DNA from: Persicobacter sp. CCB-QB2
Lineage (GTDB): Bacteria; Bacteroidota; Bacteroidia; Cytophagales; Cyclobacteriaceae
Direction of reading: 5' to 3'
DNA length: 64,000 bases
Assembly: GCF_001274635.1 (NCBI RefSeq)
Contig: NZ_LBGV01000001.1
Span: forward strand, 3,596,001 to 3,660,000
A program made the position numbers and the translations under genes. Every line of letters starts with the position of its first letter. Position 1 is the stretch's first letter. The notes under the pieces are model-generated. The model did no database searches, was not told where the DNA came from, and saw only the letters and a list, made by a program, of their open reading frames with translations. Shown here one piece after another: positions 17,878 to 28,034 of the stretch.

Positions 17878-19173
17878 TTATCCTCCGAAGTCGTCAAATC
17901 GGATGTTTTCGTCCGGCACACCCAAGTCTTCCAACATCTTCAATACTGCTGCGTTCATCATTGGAGGTCCGCATAGGTAGTACTCGATATCTTCCGGCTC
18001 ATCGTGTTTGCTCAAGTAGTTATCCAACAATGCCTGGTGGATAAATCCTGTGAAACCGTCACCTTCATCTTCCATGTCCTTTTTCACTTTCCAGTTGTCC
18101 TCAGGAAGCGGCTCAGAAAGGGCAATGTTCATCTTAAAGTTAGGGAAGTCCTCCTCGATTTTATCGAAGTGGTTCAAGTAGAACAACTCTTTCTTCGAAC
18201 GACCACCGTACCAGTAAGAAACTTTACGATTAGTTTTCTCGGTGTGGAACAAGTGGAAGATCTGTGCTCTCAATGGCGCCATACCAGCACCACCACCGAT
18301 GTAAACCATCTCGCGCTGAGTAGGGTTGATCTCGAATTCACCGTAAGGACCGGAAACTGTTACGAAGTCGCCTGGCTTACGAGAGAATACATAAGAAGAA
18401 CAGATACCTGGGTTAACTTTCATCCAAGTGTTGTTCGCACGATCCCAAGGAGGAGTAGCGATACGGATGTTAAGCATTACGATATCACCTTCTGCAGGGT
18501 GGTTGGCCATAGAATAAGCGCGGTAGATCGGCTCATCGTTCACCATCTGAAGATCCCACAATCCGAAGTTGTCCCAGTCAGACTTATAAACGTCAGCAGG
18601 GTGACCCAACTCAGGATGAGGAGTGATGTCCATATCCTTGAAGTCTACCGTAATGGCAGGAACGTCAATCTGGATATAACCACCAGCTTCGAAATCCATG
18701 TGTTCGCCTTTTGGAAGACGTACTTTGAACTCTTTAATGAAAGTAGAAACGTTGTAGTTAGAAATTACCTCGCAATCCCACTTCTTAATACCGAAGATTT
18801 CAGCCGGAATTTCTATGTCCATATCGTTTTTAACTTTCACCTGGCAAGCCAAACGAACGTTATCTGCTTTTTCAGCTCTTGAAAGGTGACCTTCCTCTGT
18901 AGGCAATACGTCACCGCCTCCTGATGTAACTCGGCACTTACACATTGCGCAAGTACCTCCTCCACCACATGCAGATGGTAAGAAGATCTTCTCGTTACCC
19001 ATGGTAGAAAGCAAGGTGCTACCAGCAGCGGTAGTCACTTCTCTTTCGCCATTGATCGTGATCTTCACCGGTCCTGACTGTACAAGCTTCGATTGCGCAA
19101 AAAGCAATACGAAAACCAACATCAGGATCAATGCAGTAAAGGCAACAACACCGGATAATACAATACCTGTCAT
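17878..19173 (-). CDS. nqrF: Na+-translocating NADH:quinone reductase subunit F
   Basis: A 431-aa NADH-oxidising subunit of the sodium pump. It has an N-terminal membrane helix (about 5-27), a [2Fe-2S] ferredoxin domain with CGGGGTCAMCKC (about 70-81) and a later ACQ cysteine, an FAD-binding RAYSMAN (about 220), an NAD-binding domain with GGGAGMAPLR (about 298), and C-terminal YLCGPPMM. NqrF normally closes an nqrA-F operon. Here the upstream gene is accD, with its own terminator between, and nqrF has its own promoter, so in this window it stands alone. Confidence 0.95.
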   Translation of the reverse strand: MTGIVLSGVVAFTALILMLVFVLLFAQSKLVQSGPVKITINGEREVTTAAGSTLLSTMGNEKIFLPSACGGGGTCAMCKCRVTSGGGDVLPTEEGHLSRAEKADNVRLACQVKVKNDMDIEIPAEIFGIKKWDCEVISNYNVSTFIKEFKVRLPKGEHMDFEAGGYIQIDVPAITVDFKDMDITPHPELGHPADVYKSDWDNFGLWDLQMVNDEPIYRAYSMANHPAEGDIVMLNIRIATPPWDRANNTWMKVNPGICSSYVFSRKPGDFVTVSGPYGEFEINPTQREMVYIGGGAGMAPLRAQIFHLFHTEKTNRKVSYWYGGRSKKELFYLNHFDKIEEDFPNFKMNIALSEPLPEDNWKVKKDMEDEGDGFTGFIHQALLDNYLSKHDEPEDIEYYLCGPPMMNAAVLKMLEDLGVPDENIRFDDFGG

Positions 19174-19224
19174 TGTTCTTTAATGATTTGTAAATGATAA
19201 ATAAACCTGCCTTCGCAGGCTGCA

Positions 19225-19255
19225 CAAATATAAGGCTGTGCTTCAAAATCCTAAC
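19225..19255 (-). promoter_or_regulatory. nqrF promoter
   Basis: Minus strand TATATTTG at 19225-19232 with a possible -33 TTG about 22 nt upstream; about 50 nt before the ATG. Confidence 0.55.
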
Positions 19256-19285
19256 AATATATTGAAGGGAAATTCCGATAAGCAC

Positions 19286-19336
19286 AAAAAAAAGATGAAC
19301 CTTTCCGCAGGATTTGCGTCGGATTCATCTTTTTTG
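19286..19336 (-). terminator. accD terminator
   Basis: AAAAGATGAA (19290-19299) / TTCATCTTTTTT (19324-19335), with further pairing (TCCGC/GC..CGGA) inside the loop. Confidence 0.8.
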
Positions 19337-19361
19337 GATTAATGTCAGAAATAAATGTCGA

Positions 19362-20201
19362 TTATTTCAGCATTTTCAATAAGGAAGAAAGCTTAGACTT
19401 CACATGGCGGCGATCAACGATGAAATCCAGGAAGCCATGTTCCAGCACGAATTCAGCGCTTTGGAATCCTTCGGGAAGATCACGGCCGATGGTCTCGCGA
19501 ATCACACGCGGACCGGCAAATCCGATCAGGGCACCTGGCTCAGAAATGTTGAAGTCTCCCAACATTGCATAGGAAGCGGTAACACCACCAGTGGTTGGGT
19601 CTGTCAAATAACTGACGTAAGGTACTTTTGCCTCTGAAAGTAAGTGCAGTTTGGCGGAGGTTTTGGCCATTTGCATCAGCGAATAACCTGCTTCCATCAT
19701 ACGCGCACCACCTGATTTGGAAATCATGATGAAAGGAATCTTGTGCTTCAATGCATGATCAATAGCACGGCTGATCTTTTCTCCGACAACAGAGCCCATG
19801 GATCCACCAATAAAGCTGAAGTCCATACAGGCTACCACTACTTCCAATTGGTTCATTTTACCGACGGCTGTACGACAGGCATCCACCAATTTGGTTTTCT
19901 CTTGAACTTTTTTCAGGCGTTTTGGGTAAGGCTTGCTATCCACGAAATTCAAAGGGTCGCCGGAGCTCAATGAGGCATCCAATTCCTTGAATTCGTTGTT
20001 GTCAAATAGGATCTCAAAGTATTCTTTGGAGCCGATGCGTACATGGTATCCGTCTTCCGGACATACGTATGCATTGGCTTTTAATTCCCTCATGTGGATA
20101 ATGGAGCCGGACGGGGTTTTGTACCATAACCCTTCAGGGGCGTCCATTTTATCTTTGGTCGAGGTCTTTATCCCTTTATCCGTTCTTTGAAACCAAGACA
20201 T
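19362..20201 (-). CDS. accD: Acetyl-CoA carboxylase carboxyltransferase subunit beta
   Basis: A 279-aa crotonase-fold subunit that, with AccA, transfers CO2 from carboxybiotin to acetyl-CoA. The core motifs are [21 protein letters not shown] and [12 protein letters not shown], the last two providing the oxyanion and substrate sites. The N-terminal zinc ribbon is degenerate: of the four cysteines of the E. coli protein only one is visible (VCPEDGYH, about residue 47). Single gene with a strong promoter and about 95 nt of leader. Confidence 0.95.
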   Translation of the reverse strand: MSWFQRTDKGIKTSTKDKMDAPEGLWYKTPSGSIIHMRELKANAYVCPEDGYHVRIGSKEYFEILFDNNEFKELDASLSSGDPLNFVDSKPYPKRLKKVQEKTKLVDACRTAVGKMNQLEVVVACMDFSFIGGSMGSVVGEKISRAIDHALKHKIPFIMISKSGGARMMEAGYSLMQMAKTSAKLHLLSEAKVPYVSYLTDPTTGGVTASYAMLGDFNISEPGALIGFAGPRVIRETIGRDLPEGFQSAEFVLEHGFLDFIVDRRHVKSKLSSLLKMLK

Positions 20202-20301
20202 ATTTTTATATAGTTTAGTATGCTTTTAACTCGTAACAAATTGACAAAAAATCAGAACCTTAAGCTTGCGTTGGGAAGGAAACTAAGGTTCAACAGTCGC
20301 A

Positions 20302-20331
20302 CAAATATATTTCAATATTTTGTTTATTCAA
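20302..20331 (-). promoter_or_regulatory. accD promoter
   Basis: Minus strand TTG (20329-20331), 19 nt, TATATTTG (20302-20309): near-perfect Bacteroidota promoter. Confidence 0.75.
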
Positions 20332-20396
20332 GGGAAATTCTTGTCCTATAAGATCATGCTCCTTTTGTTACTTTATTTAAGGGCTTGATTGATAAT

Positions 20397-20432
20397 ATTT
20401 TGGCGATCCATTTTTCAATAGATCGCCAAAAT
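20397..20432 (-). terminator. Terminator of the sensor gene
   Basis: ATTTTGGCGATC / GATCGCCAAAAT, a 12-bp perfect stem with a 12-nt loop. Confidence 0.8.
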
Positions 20433-20459
20433 TAATATTAAACTGAAAAACAGACTTGT

Positions 20460-22528
20460 TTATTTCAGTTGGTCAGATTTTAAGTTCTTTATTTCCAGCA
20501 GGGCCACCTCTAGTTTGTTTTCGGCTACAGTAGCACGATCAGTAGCTTCCTTGAGTTTTTGGTCCAGATCATTTTCGCGTCTTGCAGCATCTTCTTGCGT
20601 AGCTTCCAACTCTTCCATGTTCTGACGCATTTCCTCTTCCTGTGCACGCAATTGCTCTCCTTGTAATTGAGCTTCCTGAAGTAATTTTTGGGTTCGGATA
20701 TTTACGCGCATTGCACTGATTTCTGAAGCAATACTTTCTCCCAAACGCTCAATGAATTCAATTTGGTAAGGCTCAAATTTGGTGAAGGCCGCAATTTCGA
20801 GTACTCCGTAAACTTCCTCATTTATTTTTAATGGAATGACTAACAAGCAGGAAGGGCTTGCATCACCTAGGCCGGAGGTAATATTGATATAAGAGGATGG
20901 GATGTCGGTCATGAAAATAGTTTCCTTCTCCTGGAAACATCTTCCGGCTATGCCCTCTCCTACCAATATTTCTTTTTGTAGGAATTTCTGACGATCATAA
21001 GCAAAACAGGCTTTTTGCTCCAGTACCGGATGTTCCCGGTTATCGGTTTCTAAAAGAAAGATTCCGCCCTGATTGGCATTGGTGTATTTCACCAGTTCAG
21101 AGATGATTTTATAGGATAGCTCCTCAATATTGGCGTCAGCATTGCGCGTGATTTCGCTGAATTTTGCCAGCCCGGTATTTGCCCAGTTTCTTTGGTCTTC
21201 CTCCTTCTTTCTGGTTTTTTCTTGTGCGCTAGCGGTCTGAAGACTGTCTTTCATTTCCAGTAAGGCCTTACCTAAATGATCATTTTCACTTTTCGACTGA
21301 AGCTCTACATTCAAATTCCCTCGTCCAATTTCATGTGCGAAATTGGTGATTTCACTCAGGCTGTCCATTACCTGGTTCAGGCTTTCGGCCATGTCCTGAA
21401 TTTCATCCCTGGATTTAATTGATAAGTGATTATTTTTGGAGACCTCTCCCTGAGCAATGCGTTTTAACATGCCCGTGGTTTTAATGATGGGCGAAGTAAT
21501 ACTATAAGCCAAGCCCCAAATGATCGCTAACAATACCAAAAGTCCAATGATCAGACCAATGGAGGCTCCTTTGGTTAATTCTTTGGCTTGTTCCATGAAA
21601 ATGGATAGCGGAATTTTGATGGCTAAGGTCCATGGTTTTTCTGTTCCCTGAGAGACTACCGGGACGAAAGTAATGAAGTAAGGGATTTCTCCTTCCTCAA
21701 CGGTGTAGCTAAAGTTTTCCCCTGCCATAATTTTGTCCAGCATGTGCTCATCAGAAGGAAGGTGTTCTGCCAAATCCATTAGTTTATTTCCAATCATGCT
21801 TTGGTCAGGATGGCCCACAACGGTTCCTTCATAAGAGACCAGATAGGCTTCCGATCCCGGGTAGGGGTGAATGTCTTTCACTAAATCGGCAAATCCCCCA
21901 GGCTCAAATCGCAGGCAACAATACCGGCGAACTTTCCGGACGGGAGGAAAAGCGGTGCGGCCTGAGAGCTCATTAGAAGCCCTTTAAGGTTTTCATTTAA
22001 AAGATCCTGGTAAGGTTCTGCTAATACTTCTGCTGGCTTTCTTTTCGTTTGGTAATAGTAACTAGTAGGGTTGGATATGCTCGCGGTATCAAGTGTGGCT
22101 TTGAAATAAGTGATGTCATTGCCTTCTTTTTGAGCCAAGCTTATGTATCTCCCATGGTCTTTATGCCAATCGGGGTCTATAGCCGCTAATTCCAAAATGT
22201 AATATACCGCCAGCAGGTCTTCATTTCTTTTGTAAAAAGAGCTCAGTAGGGTGTCCAGAATCGCTTCATTGGAATAGTCACCCTGAAAGTCTACAAAGTC
22301 CTGAACTCCATTTGCCAGGGCTCGCATCATTCCTTGGTTATGATTCAGGCGAGATTCAATTTGGTTGGCATATTCTCTTGCTGAAGTTTGAGCAACTACT
22401 TTGGCGTCTTCAATAGATTTTTCATTTAGGTTGTTGGTGAAAAAATACCAGGCGGTAATCACCATTGAGCCTAGAAAAACCGCTGTGAAAAACACCAATT
22501 TATGGCGTATTCGAAAACGTAATTTCAT
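20460..22528 (-). CDS. Cache-HAMP-GAF transmembrane sensor, apparent frameshift
   Basis: Membrane sensor with an N-terminal helix (about residues 9-29), a large periplasmic Cache-like domain, a second helix (about 360-383), HAMP (about 385-432, RDEIQDMAESLNQV), a coiled coil, GAF (about 460-605, LVGEGIAGRCF) and a C-terminal coiled coil. No kinase, cyclase or methyl-accepting signalling domain follows, so its output is unclear; it may pair with a separate kinase. The frame breaks in the Cache domain: the N-terminal piece ends ...LSLGDLPI at 21881, while the downstream piece continues FADLVKDIHPYPGSEAYL. Adding one base at the five-C run 21895-21899 joins them into 689 aa. Confidence 0.83.
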
Positions 22529-22855
22529 AAAACTATTCTGTTGGGTTTGGTTGGGGACAATAAAGGTTAAGAGTAAGGTATTACTGCTAAATCAATAATT
22601 TACACAATGTTAGTTTTGTGCGAAATATGAAGAAAAAAATTTTTTTTCAGATTATGAAGATAAAGAGATTAAAATTTGGTTGCAGTTTAATCGATTTGAT
22701 CGACCGAATGAGAGGGATGAACCTGATTTTATTGGATCTTATTGAAAAAATTTAAAGTTAGTGGAGAGATAACAATGAAAAAAACATTAATAATGGAATA
22801 AAATCGCCTGTTTTTGAAAATTACATTTATTGGGCAGGCCAAAAAAAATTGCAAA
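22529..22855. other. AT-rich gene-free spacer
   Basis: Upstream region of the sensor gene and downstream region of DUF4834. No coding frame and no clear TAnnTTTG promoter on the minus strand. Confidence 0.4.
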
Positions 22856-22882
22856 AAAAAGGTGATCTACTGATCACCTTAG
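22856..22882 (-). terminator. Terminator of the DUF4834 gene
   Basis: AAGGTGATC / GATCACCTT, a 9-bp stem with a 4-nt loop. On the minus strand eight T's follow. Confidence 0.8.
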
Positions 22883-22890
22883 TGGTATTT

Positions 22891-23163
22891 TTAATCAATT
22901 TCTTTGAAATCGATATACTCGCCTCCTTTAAAATTTTCAAGGTCTTTATCCTGTTGGTTCTTCTTGGGGACATAATCCACCTTGATTTGCCCGGATGGTT
23001 TCTTTCGAAATTGCTGATTTGATTCATTATTCTGGTGGTTGTAAGCCTGGTGCCAGCCCCTTTGTTGTTGGGTAGCTCTTCTTAATACCATTCCCAAAAT
23101 TTTGTTGCTCATTTTGTAAGCAACATAGAAAATCATAAATAATATCAGCAGTATTTTAAACAT
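22891..23163 (-). CDS. DUF4834 family small membrane protein
   Basis: A 90-aa protein with one N-terminal membrane helix (MFKILLILFMIFYVAYKM), then a Gln/Asn/Lys-rich hydrophilic tail ending GGEYIDFKEID. This matches the Bacteroidota DUF4834 pattern. The start is set at ATG 23163, where the family begins; an upstream ATG at 23196 would add 11 residues. It lies downstream of carB on the same strand. Function unknown. Confidence 0.75.
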   Translation of the reverse strand: MFKILLILFMIFYVAYKMSNKILGMVLRRATQQQRGWHQAYNHQNNESNQQFRKKPSGQIKVDYVPKKNQQDKDLENFKGGEYIDFKEID

Positions 23164-23225
23164 GGCTTTAAATATTTTTATGGACTTGAGAAGCATTACT
23201 TCTCAAATCCAAATCTTGCTTCTTA

Positions 23226-26036
23226 TTACTTACTCAGGTACAAATTTCGTTCCGAGTGAAGTTTCAAGAAGTAATCATCTAATAAATCGTCAATAAAGTA
23301 AATGGCCTCACCAGTTGATTTCATCTCAGGTCCTAACTCCTTATTTACATTCGGGAATTTGTTAAAAGAGAATACCGGCTCTTTAATAGCGTATCCTTCT
23401 TTTACCGGATTGAATTCAAAATCAGTTACTTTCGCGCCTAGCATCACTTTCGTTGCGTAATTCACGTAAGGTTCCTGATAAGCTTTACAGATAAATGGTA
23501 CGGTACGGGATGCACGAGGGTTGGCTTCGATGACATAAACTACATCATTTTTTACAGCAAACTGAATATTGATCAATCCCTGAGTTTTCAAGGCGATCGC
23601 CAGTTTCTTGGTGTAGTTTTCAATGGTCTGGATGGCCAAGTCTCCTAAGTTGTAAGGAGGTAGTACCGCATTGGAGTCCCCGGAGTGAATACCGGCAGGC
23701 TCAATGTGTTGCATAATACCAATGATGTGAACATTTTCACCATCACAAATCGCATCTGCTTCACACTCTACCGCGCCATCAAGGAAGTGATCCAACAGGA
23801 CTTTATTTCCAGGAATGTCACGCAATACTTTCACTACGTGTTGCATCAACTCCTCCTCATTGATTACGATTTTCATTCCCTGGCCCCCTAATACATAGGA
23901 TGGGCGAACCAAAGATGGGAATCCGATATCCTGAGCTACTTCCATCGCTTCGTCCGCAGTTTCTGCTGTACCGAAACGAGGGTAAGGAATATCCAAATCT
24001 TTCAATAAGGTAGAGAAGCGACCGCGATCCTCGGCTAAGTCAAGGGCTTCGAAGGAAGTACCGATGATTTTGATGCCGTAGCTGGTTAATTTCTCAGCCA
24101 ATTTAAGTGCTGTTTGTCCACCAAGCTGAACAATTACGCCTTCTGGTTTTTCGTGAAGGATGATGTCATAGATGTGTTCCCAGAATACCGGCTCGAAGTA
24201 TAATTTATCCGCAACGTCAAAGTCAGTAGAAACAGTCTCCGGGTTACAGTTGATCATGATGGTTTCATAACCGGCTTCTTTTGCGGCCAATACCCCATGC
24301 ACACAGCAGTAATCAAACTCAATACCCTGACCGATACGGTTCGGTCCGGCACCCAACACGACCACTTTTTTCTTGTCAGAAACGATTGATTCGTTTTCTT
24401 CGCCAAAAGTAGAGTAGTAATAAGGGGTTTGCGCTTCAAATTCCGCAGCACAGGTATCTACCACTTTGTAAACGCGGTTGATGCCCAATTCACGACGGTG
24501 GTTATGTACTTCAGATTCCTTACATCCGATCAAATGAGCGATCTGACGATCCGCATAACCCATTTTCTTGGCTTCCAACAATAGCTTTTTCGGCATATTG
24601 CTCAAATCGAATTTGGCCATTTCCTTTTCGATGGCAATCAATTCTTCAATCTGACGAAGGAACCAAGGATCAATCTTGGTTAGGGAGCGGATAGTTTTAA
24701 ATGGAATACCCAGTTTGTAAGCATCGTAAATGTGGAATAAACGATCCCAGCTTGGGTGCTCCAGGCTATAAAGCAATTCTTCCTGATTGGTGTTTTCTTT
24801 GCCATCAGCTCCTAAACCATTTCTCTTGATCTCAAGCGACTGGCAGGCTTTCTGAAGTGCTTCCTGGAAGTTCTGGCCAATACCCATTACCTCCCCAACT
24901 GCTTTCATCTGCAAGCCCAGTGATTTATCTGCTCCGTGGAATTTATCAAAGTTCCAACGAGGGATTTTCACGATCACATAGTCCAAAGAAGGCTCGAAGA
25001 AAGCAGAGGTAGTTTTGGTGATCTGGTTTTTCAACTCATCCAGGTTGTAGCCAATCGCCAATTTCGCTGCAATTTTGGCAATCGGATATCCTGTCGCTTT
25101 GGATGCCAATGCAGAGGAACGAGATACACGAGGGTTAATCTCAATAGCGATGATTTCATCATTTGCCGGATTTACAGAGAACTGTACGTTACATCCACCT
25201 GCAAACTGTCCGATACCATTCATCATTTTGATGGCCAAGTCACGCATTTCCTGATAAACGGTGTCAGGAAGGGTCATGGCTGGCGCTACAGTGATAGAGT
25301 CTCCTGTGTGAACCCCCATTGGGTCAAAGTTCTCAATAGAACAGATGATGATCACGTTACCGTTATTGTCACGCAATAACTCAAGCTCATACTCTTTCCA
25401 TCCTAAGATAGACTGCTCTACCAATACTTCATGTACCGGAGAGGCATGCAAACCGCGGGTAAGCGCTTTGTCAAAATCTTCAGGCTTGTTTACAAAACCT
25501 CCTCCTGTACCTCCAAGGGTAAAGGAAGGACGGATTACCAAAGGAAAACCTATTTCTTGAGCAATTTCTTTTCCGTGAAGGAAAGAAGTTGCGGTTTCGC
25601 CCTTACACACGTTTACATCAAGTTCGTGCATCAACAGGCGGAACTTTTCACGGTCCTCAGTAGTCTCGATGGCGTCAATGTCCACCCCGATAATACGAAC
25701 GCCGTACTTCTCCCAAATTCCGGCAGTCTGACAATCAATCGCAAGGTTCAATGCGGTCTGACCACCCATGGTAGGCAATACGGCGTCAATTTCGTGTTTT
25801 TCAAGGATCTCAACAATTGATTTTTTGTTGAGCGGCTTGAGGTAGACATTATCAGCGGTGACGGAATCCGTCATAATGGTCGCCGGGTTGGAGTTGATCA
25901 GGGTCACTTCAATGCCTTCTTCTCTTAAAGAGCGAGAGGCTTGCGATCCGGAGTAATCAAACTCACAGGCTTGTCCAATAATAATCGGCCCACTACCGAT
26001 AATAAGTACGGATTTGATACTGGTGTCTTTTGGCAT
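23226..26036 (-). CDS. carB: Carbamoyl-phosphate synthase large subunit (short form)
   Basis: Makes carbamoyl phosphate from bicarbonate, glutamine-derived ammonia and two ATP, for pyrimidine and arginine synthesis, with the CarA amidotransferase encoded elsewhere. The 936 residues contain two homologous ATP-grasp halves (GSGPIIIGQACEFDYSG at the N-terminus, GAGPNRIGQGIEFDYCC about 562) and the oligomerisation domain between them. The chain ends right after the second ATP-grasp half and so lacks the roughly 130-residue MGS-like allosteric domain of E. coli CarB. A -7 element lies about 53 nt upstream. Confidence 0.96.
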   Translation of the reverse strand: MPKDTSIKSVLIIGSGPIIIGQACEFDYSGSQASRSLREEGIEVTLINSNPATIMTDSVTADNVYLKPLNKKSIVEILEKHEIDAVLPTMGGQTALNLAIDCQTAGIWEKYGVRIIGVDIDAIETTEDREKFRLLMHELDVNVCKGETATSFLHGKEIAQEIGFPLVIRPSFTLGGTGGGFVNKPEDFDKALTRGLHASPVHEVLVEQSILGWKEYELELLRDNNGNVIIICSIENFDPMGVHTGDSITVAPAMTLPDTVYQEMRDLAIKMMNGIGQFAGGCNVQFSVNPANDEIIAIEINPRVSRSSALASKATGYPIAKIAAKLAIGYNLDELKNQITKTTSAFFEPSLDYVIVKIPRWNFDKFHGADKSLGLQMKAVGEVMGIGQNFQEALQKACQSLEIKRNGLGADGKENTNQEELLYSLEHPSWDRLFHIYDAYKLGIPFKTIRSLTKIDPWFLRQIEELIAIEKEMAKFDLSNMPKKLLLEAKKMGYADRQIAHLIGCKESEVHNHRRELGINRVYKVVDTCAAEFEAQTPYYYSTFGEENESIVSDKKKVVVLGAGPNRIGQGIEFDYCCVHGVLAAKEAGYETIMINCNPETVSTDFDVADKLYFEPVFWEHIYDIILHEKPEGVIVQLGGQTALKLAEKLTSYGIKIIGTSFEALDLAEDRGRFSTLLKDLDIPYPRFGTAETADEAMEVAQDIGFPSLVRPSYVLGGQGMKIVINEEELMQHVVKVLRDIPGNKVLLDHFLDGAVECEADAICDGENVHIIGIMQHIEPAGIHSGDSNAVLPPYNLGDLAIQTIENYTKKLAIALKTQGLINIQFAVKNDVVYVIEANPRASRTVPFICKAYQEPYVNYATKVMLGAKVTDFEFNPVKEGYAIKEPVFSFNKFPNVNKELGPEMKSTGEAIYFIDDLLDDYFLKLHSERNLYLSK

Positions 26037-26088
26037 TCTTGACAGGAATTATTTTTTTCTTAGGATTTTAAGCATGTCCAAATTGGCA

Positions 26089-26096
26089 CAAATGTA
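26089..26096 (-). promoter_or_regulatory. carB promoter, -7 element
   Basis: TACATTTG on the minus strand matches TAnnTTTG; the -33 is weak. Confidence 0.5.
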
Positions 26097-26322
26097 GGGT
26101 GTTCAGACTACATTTGAAAATTATGAGGCTATCATTTAATCAGGAATTTGTTTAATGTAGCCGGGAGTAGCGGATGATGGGTCTTTATTTAGGCTAGAAC
26201 AGATACTTCATCATACAAAATTTAATGAATTTCAAAAAGCCAATGGCAGGCCGGATTTTGATATCTACTCATCCAACTAAAGATTCCACTTATTGATTGC
26301 CGCTCTTTCAAAATTTGAATAT

Positions 26323-26352
26323 AAAAAAACCGATGCCTGACCGGCATCGGTT
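26323..26352 (-). terminator. proS terminator
   Basis: AACCGATGCC / GGCATCGGTT with a 4-nt loop and an A-run that gives T's on the minus strand. Confidence 0.85.
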
Positions 26353-26361
26353 AATAATATT

Positions 26362-27837
26362 TTAGTAAGCTTTGGCAAATAGAAATTTCTTGCCAGGCTT
26401 GCCTGTTATAATACATGGTCCTTCTTCGGAATCTTTCCAGTCCACCGGGAAGCAACGGGAAGAGGCTTTTGTTTCGTCCTGAATTTTATCCTCGGTTTCT
26501 TTGGTGCCATCAAAGTAACAAGCGACAAAGCCTCCTTTTTCTTCCAGCACTTGTTTGAACTCGTCATACGAACTTACTTCCGTAATTCTTTCATCTCTGA
26601 AAGAAAGCGCTTTTTGGAAGATGTTTTCCTGAATTTCGTTCAATAGGTTTTCTACAGTATCTTCGATACCCGCTAATTCATAAGTCTGTTTTTCTTTCGT
26701 ATCGCGACGAGCAACCTCAACAGTACCATTGGCTAAATCACGAGGACCCATGGCCAGACGAACCGGAACTCCTTTCAATTCCCATTCCGCAAATTTAAAG
26801 CCTGGCTTGAAGGTATCACGATCATCAAACTTCACGGAAATACCCTTTTTCAATAAAGCAGCTCTGATTTCTTTCACCTTGTCGGCAATGGCTTCTAATT
26901 CCTCTTCCTTTCTGTAAATAGGAACGATCACCACCTGGATCGGAGCCAATTTTGGAGGAAGCACTAAGCCTTCGTCATCAGAGTGGGCCATGATCAAGGC
27001 GCCCATCAAACGGGTAGAAACACCCCAGGAAGTTCCCCATACATGCTCCAGTTGGCCTTCTTTACTTTGGAACTTCACGTCAAAAGCTTTGGCGAAATTC
27101 TGTCCAAGGAAGTGAGAAGTACCTGCCTGAAGTGCTTTTCCATCTTGCATTAAGGCCTCAATGGTATAAGTTTCCAAAGCGCCGGCAAATCTTTCGCTTT
27201 CGGATTTTACTCCTTTCACCACTGGAACCGCCATAAAGTCTTCCGCAAAGCGAGCGTAAACTTCGTGCATTTGTTCTGCCTCTGCGATGGCCTCTCTTTT
27301 GGTCGCGTGAGCAGTGTGCCCCTCTTGCCATAAGAATTCAGAAGTTCTCAGGAAAAGACGGGTTCTCATTTCCCAACGCATTACGTTGGCCCACTGATTC
27401 ACCAAAATAGGCAGGTCGCGGTAGGACTGAATCCAGTTTTTATAGGTGGACCAGATTACTGTTTCTGAAGTAGGGCGAACAATTAACTCTTCCTCCAGCT
27501 TGGCTGCAGGGTCAACCACTACGCCGCTGCCATCCTCGGCATTTTTCAGTCGGTAATGCGTAACAACTGCACATTCTTTGGCAAAACCTTCTACGTGATC
27601 TGCCTCCTTACTCAAATAAGACTTGGGGATAAGCAAGGGGAAGTAGGCGTTGCTGTGTCCGGTGTCTTTGAACATTTTGTCCAATTCAGCTTGCATTTTT
27701 TCCCAGATGGCAAAACCATAGGGTTTTATCACCATGCAGCCACGAACAGCAGAATTTTCAGCCAGGTCGGCTTTCTTGACCAATTCGTTGTACCACAGCG
27801 AATAATCTTCGCTTCTTTTTGGTAATCCCTTACTCAT
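26362..27837 (-). CDS. proS: Proline-tRNA ligase (eukaryal/archaeal-like type)
   Basis: A 491-aa class II synthetase charging tRNA-Pro. Motif 2 region ([20 protein letters not shown], about 150-170), motif 3 around [12 protein letters not shown] (about 275-286) and the anticodon-binding domain in the C-terminal third are visible. It lacks the bacterial editing insertion between motifs 2 and 3 and ends in FLFAKAY, like the shorter archaeal/eukaryal-type ProS found in Bacteroidota. Single gene with its own promoter and terminator. Confidence 0.95.
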   Translation of the reverse strand: MSKGLPKRSEDYSLWYNELVKKADLAENSAVRGCMVIKPYGFAIWEKMQAELDKMFKDTGHSNAYFPLLIPKSYLSKEADHVEGFAKECAVVTHYRLKNAEDGSGVVVDPAAKLEEELIVRPTSETVIWSTYKNWIQSYRDLPILVNQWANVMRWEMRTRLFLRTSEFLWQEGHTAHATKREAIAEAEQMHEVYARFAEDFMAVPVVKGVKSESERFAGALETYTIEALMQDGKALQAGTSHFLGQNFAKAFDVKFQSKEGQLEHVWGTSWGVSTRLMGALIMAHSDDEGLVLPPKLAPIQVVIVPIYRKEEELEAIADKVKEIRAALLKKGISVKFDDRDTFKPGFKFAEWELKGVPVRLAMGPRDLANGTVEVARRDTKEKQTYELAGIEDTVENLLNEIQENIFQKALSFRDERITEVSSYDEFKQVLEEKGGFVACYFDGTKETEDKIQDETKASSRCFPVDWKDSEEGPCIITGKPGKKFLFAKAY

Positions 27838-27906
27838 CTTTTTGAATTATATTGAATTTTGGTATAAAAATTGCTATATTTTATGCGTAAAAGCGTTATA
27901 GCAGGG

Positions 27907-27914
27907 CAAATATA
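27907..27914 (-). promoter_or_regulatory. proS promoter, -7 element
   Basis: TATATTTG on the minus strand, 70 nt upstream of the ATG; no clear -33. Confidence 0.5.
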
Positions 27915-28034
27915 ATAAATATTATTACAGTCGGGCCACCGGATTCGGCGTTATATTATTTATAAAATGCACGGTCTTAGCGTTTGTTGTTCCAAAACTA
28001 GCTTGCCATTACTGTAATCCATAAATTGACGACC

